Source of the DNA: Scortum barcoo
Lineage: Eukaryota; Chordata; Actinopteri; Centrarchiformes; Terapontidae
Direction: 5' to 3'
DNA length: 64,000 nucleotides
NCBI GenBank assembly: GCA_023238725.1
Contig: CM041546.1
Location: 9,913,028-9,977,027 of the forward strand
A program made the position numbers and the translations under genes. Shown piece by piece: positions 24,501-38,800 of the stretch (the first letter of the stretch is position 1; every line of letters begins with the position of its first letter). The notes below the pieces were generated by a model. It made no database searches. It was not told the DNA's origin and saw only the letters and a list, made by a program, of their open reading frames with translations.

Positions 24501-26801
24501 TATAAACAGAACACTGACAGGGACATGTAACATGATATGCATTTGGCTGAATGCTGCAGAATGTGTGCAAGTTGTCACAACATATTAAGTGCAAATGGGG
24601 GGACTGCACAACTCTGCCTATTAACACAATGTCTCTGACCTTCATTCAGAGTTTCAACATGGTTGGGAAATACACTTATTTTCTGTCTTGCTGAGATGAG
24701 AAGATTGACGCCTCTATGTCTCATGCAGCCCATATCAACACTAGCCTGACTGTTTCCAAAGATAACAAAATCCGCCTACCAGCATCTCTAAAACTTAAAA
24801 CTAAAACATGAGAAAAAGATGTTATGTCTTTTTTATTCACTCTGTAACACAATGCAAAGTGTAAACATTTCTTTACTTGTTTAGACTATTTCTTCTCTGG
24901 GTTAAGTGGCTTCCTGGGGTCGAGACAAATATGTCTATTTCTAACCATTCCTCATAAAATGCTGACAGTTATTGTTTGGAATAAAAAGAAAAACCATGAC
25001 GCAAACATCCGTGTCAATGACTTACTGAATTGTCCTTTTTTATATAGAGGGCTGGTTATGAAAGAACATTAAACACGTCATAACTGTAAAGACCAGTCAA
25101 AACTGTTGTGTGAGAAGACTTGATGGCAACGAAGAAAACATGATATTTGTGGTGTGTGACACCAAAGCCAAAACCCAGTGCAAAAAGCCAATCTTGAAGT
25201 TCTACAGCAACTGTCTTGAGATTGTGAGCAAAGATACTCACATGCACGCCAGCATAGTCAGATATGCAGTGAGATAAGCTCTTCCATCATGTATGAAACA
25301 TCATGTATACACGCCTAGTTTATTGATAATAACGATAACTTCTGTCAATAAAAGTTTATTACTCTAGCATCTTCATGACATTTGACTGAAAAAGGGGTAT
25401 TATACAAGAGAATATATTCTCCCCATTGTTGTTGATATAAACTTTAGCACTTCTCATTTTTTAAGAGGCATACGTAAAATTTCAATTTCATTTTTTTGCT
25501 TCCTCTGCTTCCCTGAACGCAGGTAAAACATGTAGGGTCAGTGCCCCTTTCATCCTGAGAATTAGATCAGGGGATGGGAAGAAAAGAACAGGAAGTCTAT
25601 TCGCAGCTTAATGAATCAACTCTCCAAAGCCCAACCTGGCAGTCGACAAACTATTAGCCTGTTCTTAGCCCTGTGAAAGTCACCTCATTGATGCGCTTCA
25701 TTCTGCGCTCCTCCAAATCCGTTTTGGCACGCAGGAAGTTGGCATGCTCCGTGTCATCCACTGGCTTCTCGAAATAAACATCAACGCCATCTGTGGGCCG
25801 AGGCGTAGTCACTTGATGGGGATGACAGAAAACAGAGGTTATTACTGTCATGCAGACCACAAGAGCCAGAGAGCAATTATCCTTTAATTAAAAGAACAGC
25901 CCCGGTCAAAATGTGACAGGGTGTGCACAGAGAGGGAAGCAAGACAGAGGGAGGGCAATTTTACATTACAATAGGGACTAATTAAACAGGCAACAATAGA
26001 AAACTACATGTGCTTCTAACACTAAAGTGACAGAAAGCAATTATCTGCTGTGTTGCATGTATGTGTGCAATGATACAAATAAAGAAAAAAAAGAGAACAG
26101 AAATAAATGACAAAACAGAAAGTAGCACAAGGGTTTATTTAAATGTTGTTTGGTTTAATAATACCCCAACCAAAACCAACTGAAAAAGTATCAAGCAGCT
26201 CTGACTTTTCTTTTAATATCAAACAGTGTTTCCCACACAGACAGTTAGCACTGTCATGGTTCACCATTCTGATTTTGTTCATATATGTAATGGCCTACTG
26301 TTCCATTTACTGTGCACACTAGCATGAACCCCGGGTGGGTGTGGATGTGTGTTATGCACCAGATCTAATGAACAAATTTCACGATGTCAGTGGTCGGTAT
26401 AGATGGGTGGGAATGAATTAAACACCAAATAGCGCTCCCATATACATTTAGAATGACACACTTATGTGCATGTCAGTGGCATGCATACACCACATGCATG
26501 CATGATGTTCATAGATTAGTGTGAGAACTATCCTCCCGTTACAGGGTTATTAAGTGCTTTGACTTTGTTGTTCACCACAGCTAATAAACACACTTAACAG
26601 AAAACATTAGGGGAAACTTACAGCTGTCTCCCTTGAGAGGTGCAGAGGTGGTGGGTTTGTGGTTTTTGTCGTAGTAGAAGGAGTCCAGATAGTCCGATGT
26701 CTGGTAGGGGCCCGAGTCAATGGGGTATTCATACTCCTCAGGATCTTTCACAGCTACTGCCTCCTCTTCTTCTTCTTCTTCCGCCGCCTCCTCCTCATCA
26801 A

Positions 26802-26832
<31 letters not shown>

Positions 26833-29800
26833 CTCCTCCTCCACCACCTCGTCGTCCTCCTCCTCCCATATCGGCCTCGTCCACGTCAGTGTCGGGAGAG
26901 GGGCTTGGGGTGGGTGCTGTCACTTTGGTGCTGTGGAAAAGTGGAACAGTCATGCCTCTGGTGACCTCTAACACACAATCACTCGCCCTCTGACATCTGC
27001 GTGCAGTCAAGCTGAGTCATCTTACACAGAGTTGAGCTTTCCACTGGTCTGAGATGTGAGGGCCTGAGAGCCGGCAGGGACATCTCTCTCCTCTGCCTCC
27101 CCTTTACCGCTGGAACTGCCTCGGCCTGGGCAGCACACATACTCAACCCCCCGGAATTGGTCTCCGCATGGCAACAGCATCCCGTAGCTGTGGAGCTCCA
27201 GGTTGTCTGCAGCGCATTCCTGAGAGGGAGGTAATCATGTCCACAAAATCAAAAACAAAATGTATGATGAGGTTGAAATGTAGTATTTTCATACTGTAAA
27301 TTCTAAATATAACATGACATGAGTTTGAGTTTCTTCCTTCCTTTTAGAAAACGTTAACAGGAGGTGATATAAAGGCGTGTTACAGCTTGAACTCCTGCCT
27401 CCTTTCTGCTCTGTAACAAACACATCAAGTAGCTGCACTAATAAAGTGCAGACTTGTCTAGACTAGTCTGCCACTGTTGTTGGGGCAGGCTGCACAAGAG
27501 GTTTTAAATCTGCACTGGAAAGTTCATTGTGTCCATGAAATGTTAAACATTTACAAAACCCACCCATGGAAAATCTAATAAAAATCCCCTCTACTGCTTT
27601 AATGTGACTGTAAAACCTCTCTTTTCCTTGTTCACAGGCCTCCATTGTTCAATTTCAAACCACAAAAAAAGTTGCCACATATCCGCCCTTCTCACCTCCT
27701 TGGCAATGTTGTGCCAGTACACATAACTCTTGCAATTATCCATCTGCTCCTGGTGAAGGAAGCGGCATCGGTCGGGCACCAGCAGGGCCTCGCTCGCGTA
27801 CTCGCCCCCTGCAGCCGGATTGAAGAAGTGAGGTCAGTGTGACATAACTTCAGGCAGAGGGAGCAAGATTAAAGTAGACCTCAGTGCTGCATTTGAATGT
27901 GGATCACCAAACGTGAATGTGCTTCATTAAGCACAGAAAGAAAGTATATGAATGAACACAAGCCGTGTTGCATACAACACATGAAACCGAAGCATGATAG
28001 TGAAGTAGAGTAGTTAAATGGGGATGGGGTGCTGAAATTAGGACTGACAAGCTCTCTCAAGCATGAATTTGTAATGCACTTTGCAAGCACTTTAAGCAGG
28101 CAAACTGCAGCTATGGCAGCAAGTCAAGGACATAAAGTAAAAATGTACTTTCCTTAAAATAAACATAAAACATTTATTACAGAGATCATAAATGCAGACA
28201 ACTACTTTCCTTTATAAAACACACTGTACAGAAATGAAGAAGAGGTTTCATATCTTATCAGTCTATATCTTACATTTGTTTAAAATCTGTTACATGACAT
28301 GTTCTCTTTCCTACGCATATAGGAAAGTGTTCACCCACACAACCGGTAGTACAGTAGAAATCAGACAAGCTAGATCCAGTTCTACATCGCTGTGCATACA
28401 AATCTAAATGCTTCATGAATCCAGGGTGACTCACTCTTCATTACTCATTCATTCATTCAATCATCCATTGTTAGCCTATCTGCCCCCCTAGTGGTTAATA
28501 GCAGGCATGGCCTCTCTGAAACATCCGTACATGGTGCTTTGTGTCTGTTAAACTGCACATCCGGTTTTGTATCATTGCCTATCTACGGTTTGAAAAGGAA
28601 CACAAGCAGAAAGCTCATCTTGTTAAACAAATTCATGCATTTTTCTGCTTGGATCCAATTTAAATGGGTCCTTTCTATGCTTTCTAAACTTCTGTGTTTA
28701 CACATTGTAATCAGTGAGCTTTACAGGTGCTGGTAGGTGGATTCTGTTATGTTTGAACCCAAGCTAAGTGAAGCGGCTGCTGGCTGTAGTTTTATATTTA
28801 ATGGATAATAAGCATATTTCCCTAAATGTTGCGTAGTGAATGTGGACACCATCCCACAGCAGCTCATTGCAAAATCCCTAGGATGTATCTGGTTTGGGAC
28901 TTTTGTTGTTTGGCAAGACATCAAGCACACAGTCAGTCGAGTAAAGAGTGTATAAAGGATGCTTCTTCATGTTCATTTTATCACTGCAACACAACTTGAG
29001 GAAGTATTTTCTCTGCGGGGACAGATGGGAAATCTAAGCCTATGTGTTATTAGTACAGTATGTGTCTAATAGGACGAGATGTGTTGTTCTTACCTAGACA
29101 GCGGTAGGGCAGGACTATGAAGGGGTGGGTCTGGCAGTGGCCCCAACCTTTCTTACACCAGGCGGGGATGGTGACAGGCCTTTCTGACTCCTCTATGTGG
29201 GAGATCGGAAGTGCTGGGTACATCTGGACATACAGGTACATGCAGAGACGACAGAGAAACAGATGGATGGATAGAACAAAGGGATTGACGACAAGAGGAG
29301 AAGGGGAGAGGGAAAAAAATTGGTTAGAGAAAAGGGGATTGGTTGGGAGGGGTAGAATAAAAGTAGCAGGTTAGAAGGGGGAGGGTACAGTCAGCGGGGG
29401 AAAGACTAACAAGGGAAAGAGTCATGCAACAAATTCTCTAACTACTTACACAAAGCTGTGTAAGGCCTTTGTCTTGTTAGACATGGCACATTTAAGCCAT
29501 CATTTCAGTGAACATTTTTGTCTTTCAATATTCCCAATTTCACATCTGACTACTTTCATTTACAATCTAGGCCAGTAATTTGAAGCACAATCTCATAATG
29601 AGGTTTAATAGTGAGAGAAATGTAGCTGGCCCAGAGTCTGAATGCACGCTGAAATGCTTTCTTCAAAGATGTCAAGGGAGAAAAAAAAGTAGGCTTTTGT
29701 GTAAAAGCCATCACAGATGCATAATGTGTCAGCTAATCGCATTACAGTCCATTCAGGCTCATGGCTGCTGCTCTCTGTAGGAGCTATGTCTGTTTTGACC

Positions 29801-32800
29801 TCTAGATGGCGCTTGGTTGCCTCGACTTCAAATAAATATCTCTGGAGTGTGTGGAGAGTATGTGTACCATTGATTACCTTACATTGGATGCTAAAGAGTA
29901 CACATATCAGGTAACAAGAGGAGGAAAATTGGATGGTGGCACAAATGAAATAGTGAAATATTCCAACAGGCCACCATCACGTCACTATATATAGTTAAAT
30001 ATATAGATTTATAGGACAGGTGTTAGACAAACCAAATTAGAGAAAAAGAATATGAAATTTTACTTGATTTCTTCTACAGTCTTGCTGATTTAATGCTGTA
30101 TTTTTTCAAAACCAGCTCTGGACTACTCTGGCATAAACACTGCTGCTGTTAGAAGTATTAATCCAGACTGGTGTTCATTACAGCTGTTCATGTTTATGTT
30201 ATTTCCCTTGCAAGGTTCAGGACCTTACCTCCTGACAGTAGGACAGGATATCACTGGGCTCTTTGAAGCAGCCCTGGCGGCCCTGAGGATCCGGCTCCCA
30301 CTGGCCAGTCTGTAGGTTCATGTGCAGGAGCTGCCGGCCGCAGAACATGGCAATCTGTGGCTCTGGCACCTGGGGGCCTGGCCCGTTCACCTCAGTCATG
30401 GCCAGAGCCTAGAGAGCACAGGAAAGGGGGGGTGGGAGGGGTACATGAGAAGTGAGGAGCAGTCGATACAAACACAGTGGCACATAATATTGTGTTTGAT
30501 GCTGATCCAGGGCGGGCAGACCACAGATAATTCCTAAATGCACTCAAGCACTATCCAACATTAGACCAAGAGTGTGAGCCAGGGTGCATGAGGAGTGAGA
30601 GAAAGATCGAAACAGAGAGTGTAGAAGGTGGAGGAAGCTAATGCACAGGAGAATAGAGTGCATGCTGCAAGAGAATATTGGCAAACCTAAAAATCTGGAA
30701 AGATCCATAGAAGACTCTTTTGAAATAACCCTGAAGTGAACGACAAGACCAGCCAATAAAAAGCCAATCTTATCGACTGTTGGCCTCCACTCCCTATTTG
30801 CTGATGGCACTGACAGCTGACAAAAGAAGGAATGGATGGAGGATTAAGAGGAAGGTGTATGGCAAAAAATATACAAGAGTATGTAAAAGACTGTTCCCAC
30901 TCTCATCGCCCTCCTCCTTCCCTTCCTCCAGCAGCCTTCTAGGATGTTGTTATTGATCACGGGATATGTTGCCTCTGCCTGGGGGAGGGCCCAGGGGACC
31001 CCACAAAGAGGAACAAACAGCAGCTAGGGCTGGGAGTCAGGTGTTAATACAAGCTCATTGACCGATAGGCCACTTCACTACATTAACACAGCGCAGAGAC
31101 AGAGAGAGCCCAGGGAGGAATAAAGGAGGGGAGGGGTTAGGTAGGGAGGAAAAAGCTCTATAAACAGCACAGACGAGGACTTCATCTACCTTAACAGACA
31201 AAACAGATTGTTCAGGAAACAAAACGAAAGAGTGCAAGAAGACAAAAGTATATCACACTTAGTTGGATGTCTGAGTCATCTCTGGTGCAGAGATGAGTTG
31301 TTTATCAAAGACATGCACAGAGACTCGTGGAGGTCACTCCTACAGCGCAAGTAAGAGATGTGGGGTTTCTTAGTTATCGCTTGACAGTAACATTCACGGT
31401 AGAGGACATGTGATAACGTTTACTGTTCAACCCTGAAACTCCCGCATCCCACACCCTGCAGCCTATGTACAGCTCATATCTTTTCATCTGTGCTGACAGA
31501 CAGAGAGACATACTTACTGACGACAGACAAGACGAGCAATGCTGAGCCAATTAGAAGGAAGTTGCCCAAAGGGGAGAAATGGAGGAGAAAAAAATATGGG
31601 AGAGTGACGCCTGATCAAAGGGAAGCCCTGCTTTGGCCGACCGCAGCTCAAGTGTTTGAAGTCCTAATTAAAATTCATACAGAATAAAATAAATATATAA
31701 AACCCTTTGAGTAAATGTACAATAAATATAATAAGCCCTGAGAAGTCTGTGCATTCTAATTACGCTAAGAGGAGTTTGTGTTTCTGCATGTCCTAGCAGA
31801 TTTCTTACAAATTACGGATCTACTTTTCATTACTGCTGACCATTTCCCAAAGCATTTTTTTAAAGTTTTTTTTTTGTTTTTTTATTAGATTTATGAATGC
31901 AATTTCCTACCTTACAGGCCACAGTGTTTTCATTTCAATGTGGTCTGAATATGAGTTAAAAGAGGCTTACAAAGACGTAATCTGTCACAGTGAGCATCAT
32001 GTTTTTTTCAAAAGCACTTTCAGATTGATGGGCTATAAACACAATGCTCAGTTTTCTAAAGTTATCATTATGTTGCAGTTATAGAAGAAAGCCTGCCACA
32101 TGCTACACTGCAGATAACTGTACTTGAAAATATTTTTTTCCTTGTCTTGTTGCGCAAATGTTCCAAATATTTGTCTTCAGCAAAGTTACTCTATATAAAA
32201 CTATAAAACAACTGGCTGGTTTGAAGCCAATTCTAACACTTTGGCTGTCAGCACTAATTATGTGAGATGGATAACTCATATGAAGCAAGTTTCAAGATTC
32301 AAGTCCCTGCAAGTTAATGATCACCTCCCAGGTAAATGAATGGAAACAATGACTGCTTAGAAGGTAAGGTAATATGTAACATGTAATAAAGTATGCTTTT
32401 GGAAACAATAAAAATGTTTAGTTTTATTTGTAGTTTCACAGGAAGAAATGTTTTATTGTCCTAGAATGAAAACTGAATGACTGTTAGTTATTTACACTGC
32501 TGAATTGGAGCTTTTTATCAGTTAAGTGTACTGTTGGATAAGCACAAGAAAACTCTGCTGAAGCTGCTGAAACAGTCTGTCTAGTGTAGCTGCTGAGCTA
32601 ATGTCTAAATAGATATATCTCTTTGACTCAGGGAAGGTCAGTGCCACAAAAAAAAAAAAAAAAAACTTCCGGATATTTGAGAAGATAACCTGGCAGCTCC
32701 CCCTGGCCCAGCTCTCTCATTCTGCCTGCTCTCCACTACTGCACTTGCAGAAAATCAATGCTGAGCGACTGCAACTGTATCGCCACGTTCCCCCCAATCA

Positions 32801-35800
32801 ATAGTAGTCCATCAGGAGCCTGAGGCCCTGACCTCCAGCACGGCGAGGCCGCACACACCCAATCTCCAGCTTGAGCTGGGACGAGATTAGATCTCCCTCT
32901 TGTGATAACCCCTAATAAGAAATACTGTTTAAGGATGTCTGCTCCTTGATGGCAACGGAAAACCAGCTTGTTTTTGACCCAGTTTAGAGTATGAACACTC
33001 CTCCAAATGCTGGTCGCCACTACAGACAGCAGCACATAAACATCAATTGGGGGCTGACGTCATCTAGACCCACTCTTCTCTGCTGCGTGAATGCCACACA
33101 GTGCCTTGTAGGTGTTTCATTGTACTGTGTTATTGTATTCCCACAATAACAGAAACTCTCATCAGTATGCGTCAGACCCAATTTATTCTTAAATCCTTTA
33201 CTCTCCAAAAATGGTTAGAATACTTTCAGGAAGTTGCTAGATAGAAATATATTTCTTCATTTACAAAGTGCGTCATGTTGATGTAAGGTTGTGGGACTGT
33301 TTTCTCGTGAAAATAAACACTGTTGGGAAATGCAATAATGCAGTACTGGGAAAGTCTGGGAAACATCTGGCAAGACTGTGCTTGAATCCAGGCATGACGA
33401 CAGAAGCTTGATTTCATTCCAGTGAACACTGTTGAACATTGTGGACTATACTTGTTTCAAGCACATACTGTTTTTATTTCCTCTGTTTATTCTCTTTACC
33501 ATGTTCAATCACACAGATCCTAAATGACTGTATTACAAGAAACTATACAGCTTTTACAATTAAGCCGAGCTATTCCATTTTAATACACATTCAGCCCAGT
33601 CCAAGTTATTGCAGTATGTATGTCACTCTTAAGCTCTAGATCACTTATCATCGGTATTTCTGTTAAATCAGCTCCAATAAACTGCACAGATACTGATGTG
33701 CCAGAGTGATCCTGCCTGTGCAGCAAGGCGGCAGAGAGGATCTGCCAAGTCGCTAATCTTGTTTAAATGACAAATTGGTCAGTCAACCAAGAGCACAGTC
33801 TACCTGATTAAGACGTTCAATTGCAAAAGAAGGTCTGGAAAGGTTGTGGATGAGAGAGGCCAACAGAGCAGAGACTTCAATGTGCAGCTACTTATGATGC
33901 TTACAATAAAAATAAAAAACATGTCCTCACATATTTTTCTGTTGCACACACCTACCTTATTTCCTGAGCTTTGGGTCTCACATACCAAACATATACCCAA
34001 CAAATTGCCCCCCATATCAATTACCAATTAGTGCGCCCAAGGTGACTAGGTAATAATAAATAATACATTTAGCCATGCAAGCAGGATGGCTCTATACTGG
34101 TGGCTTTATCCAGCGATCCCTTGCCTTTTTCTCTAGACTTCTTAAATTGTCCAGTAAATTGGTTTGTGACCAAATGTCTGCTAAACTAATGATACTCCCA
34201 TGAAATTTCACTTTGTGTTTAGTGCAAATCAGTAGATAGTAAGCATGCTAACACACTAAACTAAGATGGTGAAAATGGTAAACTATGCCTTAGCAAAGCC
34301 TCAAAGAGCGCTGTGAACGCTGTTCTTAATTCAACCTGATCAAGTACGTACTGTTTGCAAAAAAATCAAAGACTAAAACGTGCTTTCCTTGCAGGCCTTT
34401 GAGCGCTTTAGTGAGACACACTGCTGTATTCACTAGATACAGATTAAATAGACACAGACAACAGTCCTCTGTTGTGAAGGATTAGGCTTTCATTCACAGC
34501 TAAAAATAGTATATGCTACAGTGAATGAATTACATTCTTTTGCCTTGATTAAGCTGTTTTGTCCATATTTTATGCTTACAATTTATAGCTGTAATTTCCT
34601 TTGGACAGACATGCAGTCAAAGCTTTTCAGTGTCTTGGTGGTATGCAATTTCCATTCGGATGCCAAATAGACTGTAGAGTGTTAAAACTCTTGTGGTGTG
34701 AGGCACGGCAGTGAAAGTCTCTCTGAATATTCCCAGTCTACATCAGGAGCTGAGGCACACTGATCCAGCTGGCTTCACAATAATGCTTCGCAATCTGTCA
34801 ACAATTATGCTTCTTCTCCAGTAAAGGAAAGGCTGCAGAGCTGCTCTCCGTGTCTCAGTGAGAAAATAGTGTAGTGTACTGAAACATCTTTGTACAGTGC
34901 AGTCTGTAACACGGAGAAGGCGGGGGGTTCAGAGGTTGGTAAAGCAGTGCTGTTCAACCATCCTGAGTCCCACATATCATGTCCTAGTGCTGATGAGGCT
35001 GAGCAGGCAGACGGCCCAGAAGCCTGACAGCTCCCCACTGGAGAGCATGCTGCATCATTAATAACGACCCGGTGATATTAAGCATCGATTGGCTTTCTGC
35101 CTTTTCACCGGGTTCTTTGCCCATGTTAGCTCCCTTGATATTCTATTTTTCTCTGCTCTGTTTCTCCATATTTGCTGCATACTGACTGTGCTGCCTGATT
35201 TTGTAATTACATGTGTGCCTCCGCAGTCACCATAGCAGAAAGCATCACAAGGAAACTAAGTGATCCCACAGAGACGTGAACACACTGTGCACTAGACCAG
35301 AAGTTGTGGAGCAGCTGATGCAGATACAATAAGCAGATATCCATCTAGTAGAGGAAATAATGCTACAGTGTGGAACACGTGGAACACCCAAAATAAGAGC
35401 CTACACCAGATATGAACTTGCAACATAAATACTTCTGTCAGTCAGCAATAAGCTTGGGCCAGGGAAGAGCATTTCATGTTCACCCAGCATCTTCCACCAT
35501 GTTCTAATTAAAATTTTAGCACCTGTTCCACCCTTATGTTGCAGGATGACTTCATCCTCTGTACTGATGCAATCTCTCGGCCCTGGCAGGCAAGCCCAAG
35601 CAGCAGAGGCAGAGAGGAGGAGTCCACCCATCATTTGTCACCTTTTACAAGTTGCTGCTAGATCGTACATTGGAGCACCATGCCATAAATTCATCAGAGG
35701 CTTCAAGTAGACGCAGGGCCTTTTAGTGCTGCTGTTCAAAGAGCAACATGTCATGCTATGTATAAAACACACAAGCCTTTGATATCACTTAAAACATTTG

Positions 35801-38800
35801 TATTCCCTTGCATATAATCTGGTTTTATTTATCTTTTAATGTATCTCTGAGTTTAATTTATCTATAATTCATTTGTTTTATACTTCCTTGGTTACTTTAT
35901 TTCTTATTTCTGTTGATACAAGGTACACTTCTCTGTACATGTTGTGTGAGGCCCTTTGGCACATACTTTCTCAACTTGAACTTGAGAATACACTAGCTGC
36001 TACAAAAACACAGCCTCTCTGGTCAGAGATATATTGTAGGCAGCTTGCTTGACACCTGATGATTAACTAGAAACATCAGACCCCTGAGGAGCTAATCCCT
36101 ACTTAGCAACAGGGATCTGGGATATCCTATCTAACCAAAATACACCATGTAGTGACAATGTGATCAAACAACCCTCCTTCACAAAGACCTAACACCTTGT
36201 AAAATTGCAGGATCTGTTTGTTTTTCTGAGCTTTGAAAACTGTATTATCTATTATATCATGATTTGACATGAAATCTTACTTTAAATTTAATATCAGTTA
36301 AGCTCCCAGGTATCAGCTGCAGAGTATTACACCAGGGGTTCTGGCAGGCATTTATCCACTTTCAAGGTACATGGAGAAAAGAAGCTGTCTTGGACTATCA
36401 AAGCTCCAAACGGCAACACTTGAACATTAAACATTTGTTCTCACGACTAAGAGTTTACGTACTTAAGAGTCATTAAATTTCCAGAGAAATCCCATTAGGT
36501 TATGTTGGTGATACATGCAATTAAGCTCTGCAGTGAGCTGTACAGCATACTGGCAAAACTGGCAAATTTCCATCACTCACATAGAGAACACACCCATGTA
36601 CAAATAGGCCTTATTGATGCATAATCCATGGAAGTATAAAGCACACACACATGCATACACACACATACGCCTTCCTGAGTATGTCTTTGTGCTTCTCTGC
36701 AGCACAGATGGCTGAATAGTGGGTGTCTTCCTGCTCTAGGGGCCCCTCCTTCGCTCTTTCTCTATGTTCTCCTTCCACCACTCCCTCCGCCTCCTCTCAA
36801 GGCTGAGCTGCATCCACCCCAGCCGCCCTATCCTTGATATCCCTCTTGTCTCGCTCTCCCTCCCTAACAGCTTTCACACAATGCCTGACGCTGTTTGGCC
36901 TCCCTCCATTGGCCAGTGCTAAATGGCCAGATAGATTTGGGAGCATTCATCATTGTAATCAGGTTGCTTAATTATTCATAGGCTCCATCAGGCCTCTTCC
37001 TGGTGTGGCATGTACTTATTAGAGAGTAGCAACATTAGTCTGCCAGACTCTCATGGTGCAGAGGGGACAAAGGATAGAGCAGGTTAGCTCTGCACATTGA
37101 CACTGATTATTATACATCTCTGACTAATGGCTAATTGAAGCCATTAATTTTCTTTTCAGAAGAGACTGATGGGCAGAGTGGAAAATATTGCATTGTGTTT
37201 TATGTTTTATTCCATAGCTTCCTACTGTAAACCGCATATAGCTGTACAGATAATTATTAAATACTAAACTGAATGCCTCATTTCAATACTTGATTGCAAA
37301 CTATTATGACAGAGGCTTTGGGTTGCAAAGACAGGCAAACAACACGGCCTTCTCTAAGTCAGGCTCCATCAGTCCAGATTACAGCGGTCCAGCCTCCAGC
37401 TGGGCACACTGGGAGCAGATGGCCCCATAATCACCAGGGTTCATCTAGGTCTGAAACAGCAGCCAAAACCAGCTCCCAATATTTGACAGCTTAAAATAAA
37501 GGGCATGTCAGATGGCATCGCTGCAAGAAACTCCATAGATGCATGATTGTGGTTATTTAGGAGTATGTTGACTCAGAGCTGTGCCCACTTGGGTCTGTAG
37601 ATATAAAACCAAAGTAGCATATCCTTTCTCAAGGTTTGAGTCTATATCTTCACACTAGCACAGGCTGCTGCAGCTGGGGAAAAGCAAAGAGACTGATTTC
37701 TCATTTCTGTAAAGGTCGTTAACTCCTCCTGGAATCACATGACCTTAGGTGGATACAGATCTCCCTGATGCACAAGAGCACTATGGGACAAAACAGAAGC
37801 CCCATACCCACAGGAACAGAGACTTCACCTTTCCCAGCTGGGACTAACATGATCCATGATAAATATGATCCTGCTTCGCTCTTTGTAATACACTATATAA
37901 TGCACACACCTGATTTTTTACTTCCATTGTGCGTGCATTGTTTAAGCTGTGTTTCCTGTCAGCTTGTGTCTTTTAAACATCCGTGGTAAAACTTTTCAAA
38001 ATTGCCCAATGCAATCAGAGGAACAAAACAGGAAACTCCCACAGACACAAAATTGATTTCATGCATGGTTCTCCCCAGTTCTATGGAAAGGCTTTATTAA
38101 GCAATATTCGGAATGAGACAAGTGATTGTGATACTTGTGCTGCAAGAGTAGGCTGAACTTGTACGCATGTCGCCTCTCTGTTCCACCCACATTCAGCAAA
38201 TGCTTCTTCTTCTGAGTCACGCACCATAATGACGCCATACTGTGCCTGTTTTCTCTCCAGAAAAGACAAAAACACAAAGCATCGTTGGTCATTTTCGCAG
38301 TCCTCCCTATGCTGCCGCCTCCCGCAGATATGTGTGGGAGACACATGACTGCGTAATGTCTCATAAATCCAGCCAGAGAAACAGAAAGTCCGAAAACATT
38401 AAATGCCTTTGAGATTCAGCTTCTGCCACAAAGCCAAACTCATATGATATTGTCTTTTGGTCGCATTGTTGATGAATTTCTGCTGTTACATAACACTGCT
38501 GAACCTCCTTCACAGTTAAGCAACACAACACGGGAATGCCAACATGTTAATGCCAAACACTGTGCGCCTGCAGATATGATTTCAAGCTGAAGAACTACCT
38601 CGGGGGATTGGAGGAATCAAAGGCTTAGCGGAGATTTGAGCACTGCAGGTCCATCTGAAACATCCTAATGTCAACACAATTGCCACTGAATCAGGGATTT
38701 TCTGCAGGCAGATTGGGATTGACACAATGCAAACAAGCTCTCGAAATCTGTATTTATATGTTAAATACATTCAAAAGGCTTCAGTCATGTCTGGGACTCA

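Noticed and set aside
38059..38364. Two overlapping minus-strand frames (101 and 87 codons), the second with plausible composition
   Set aside because: No splice context or recognisable domain, and two competing frames in the same DNA. Chance frames in aplp2 intron 1 are likelier, though the second merits a conservation check.
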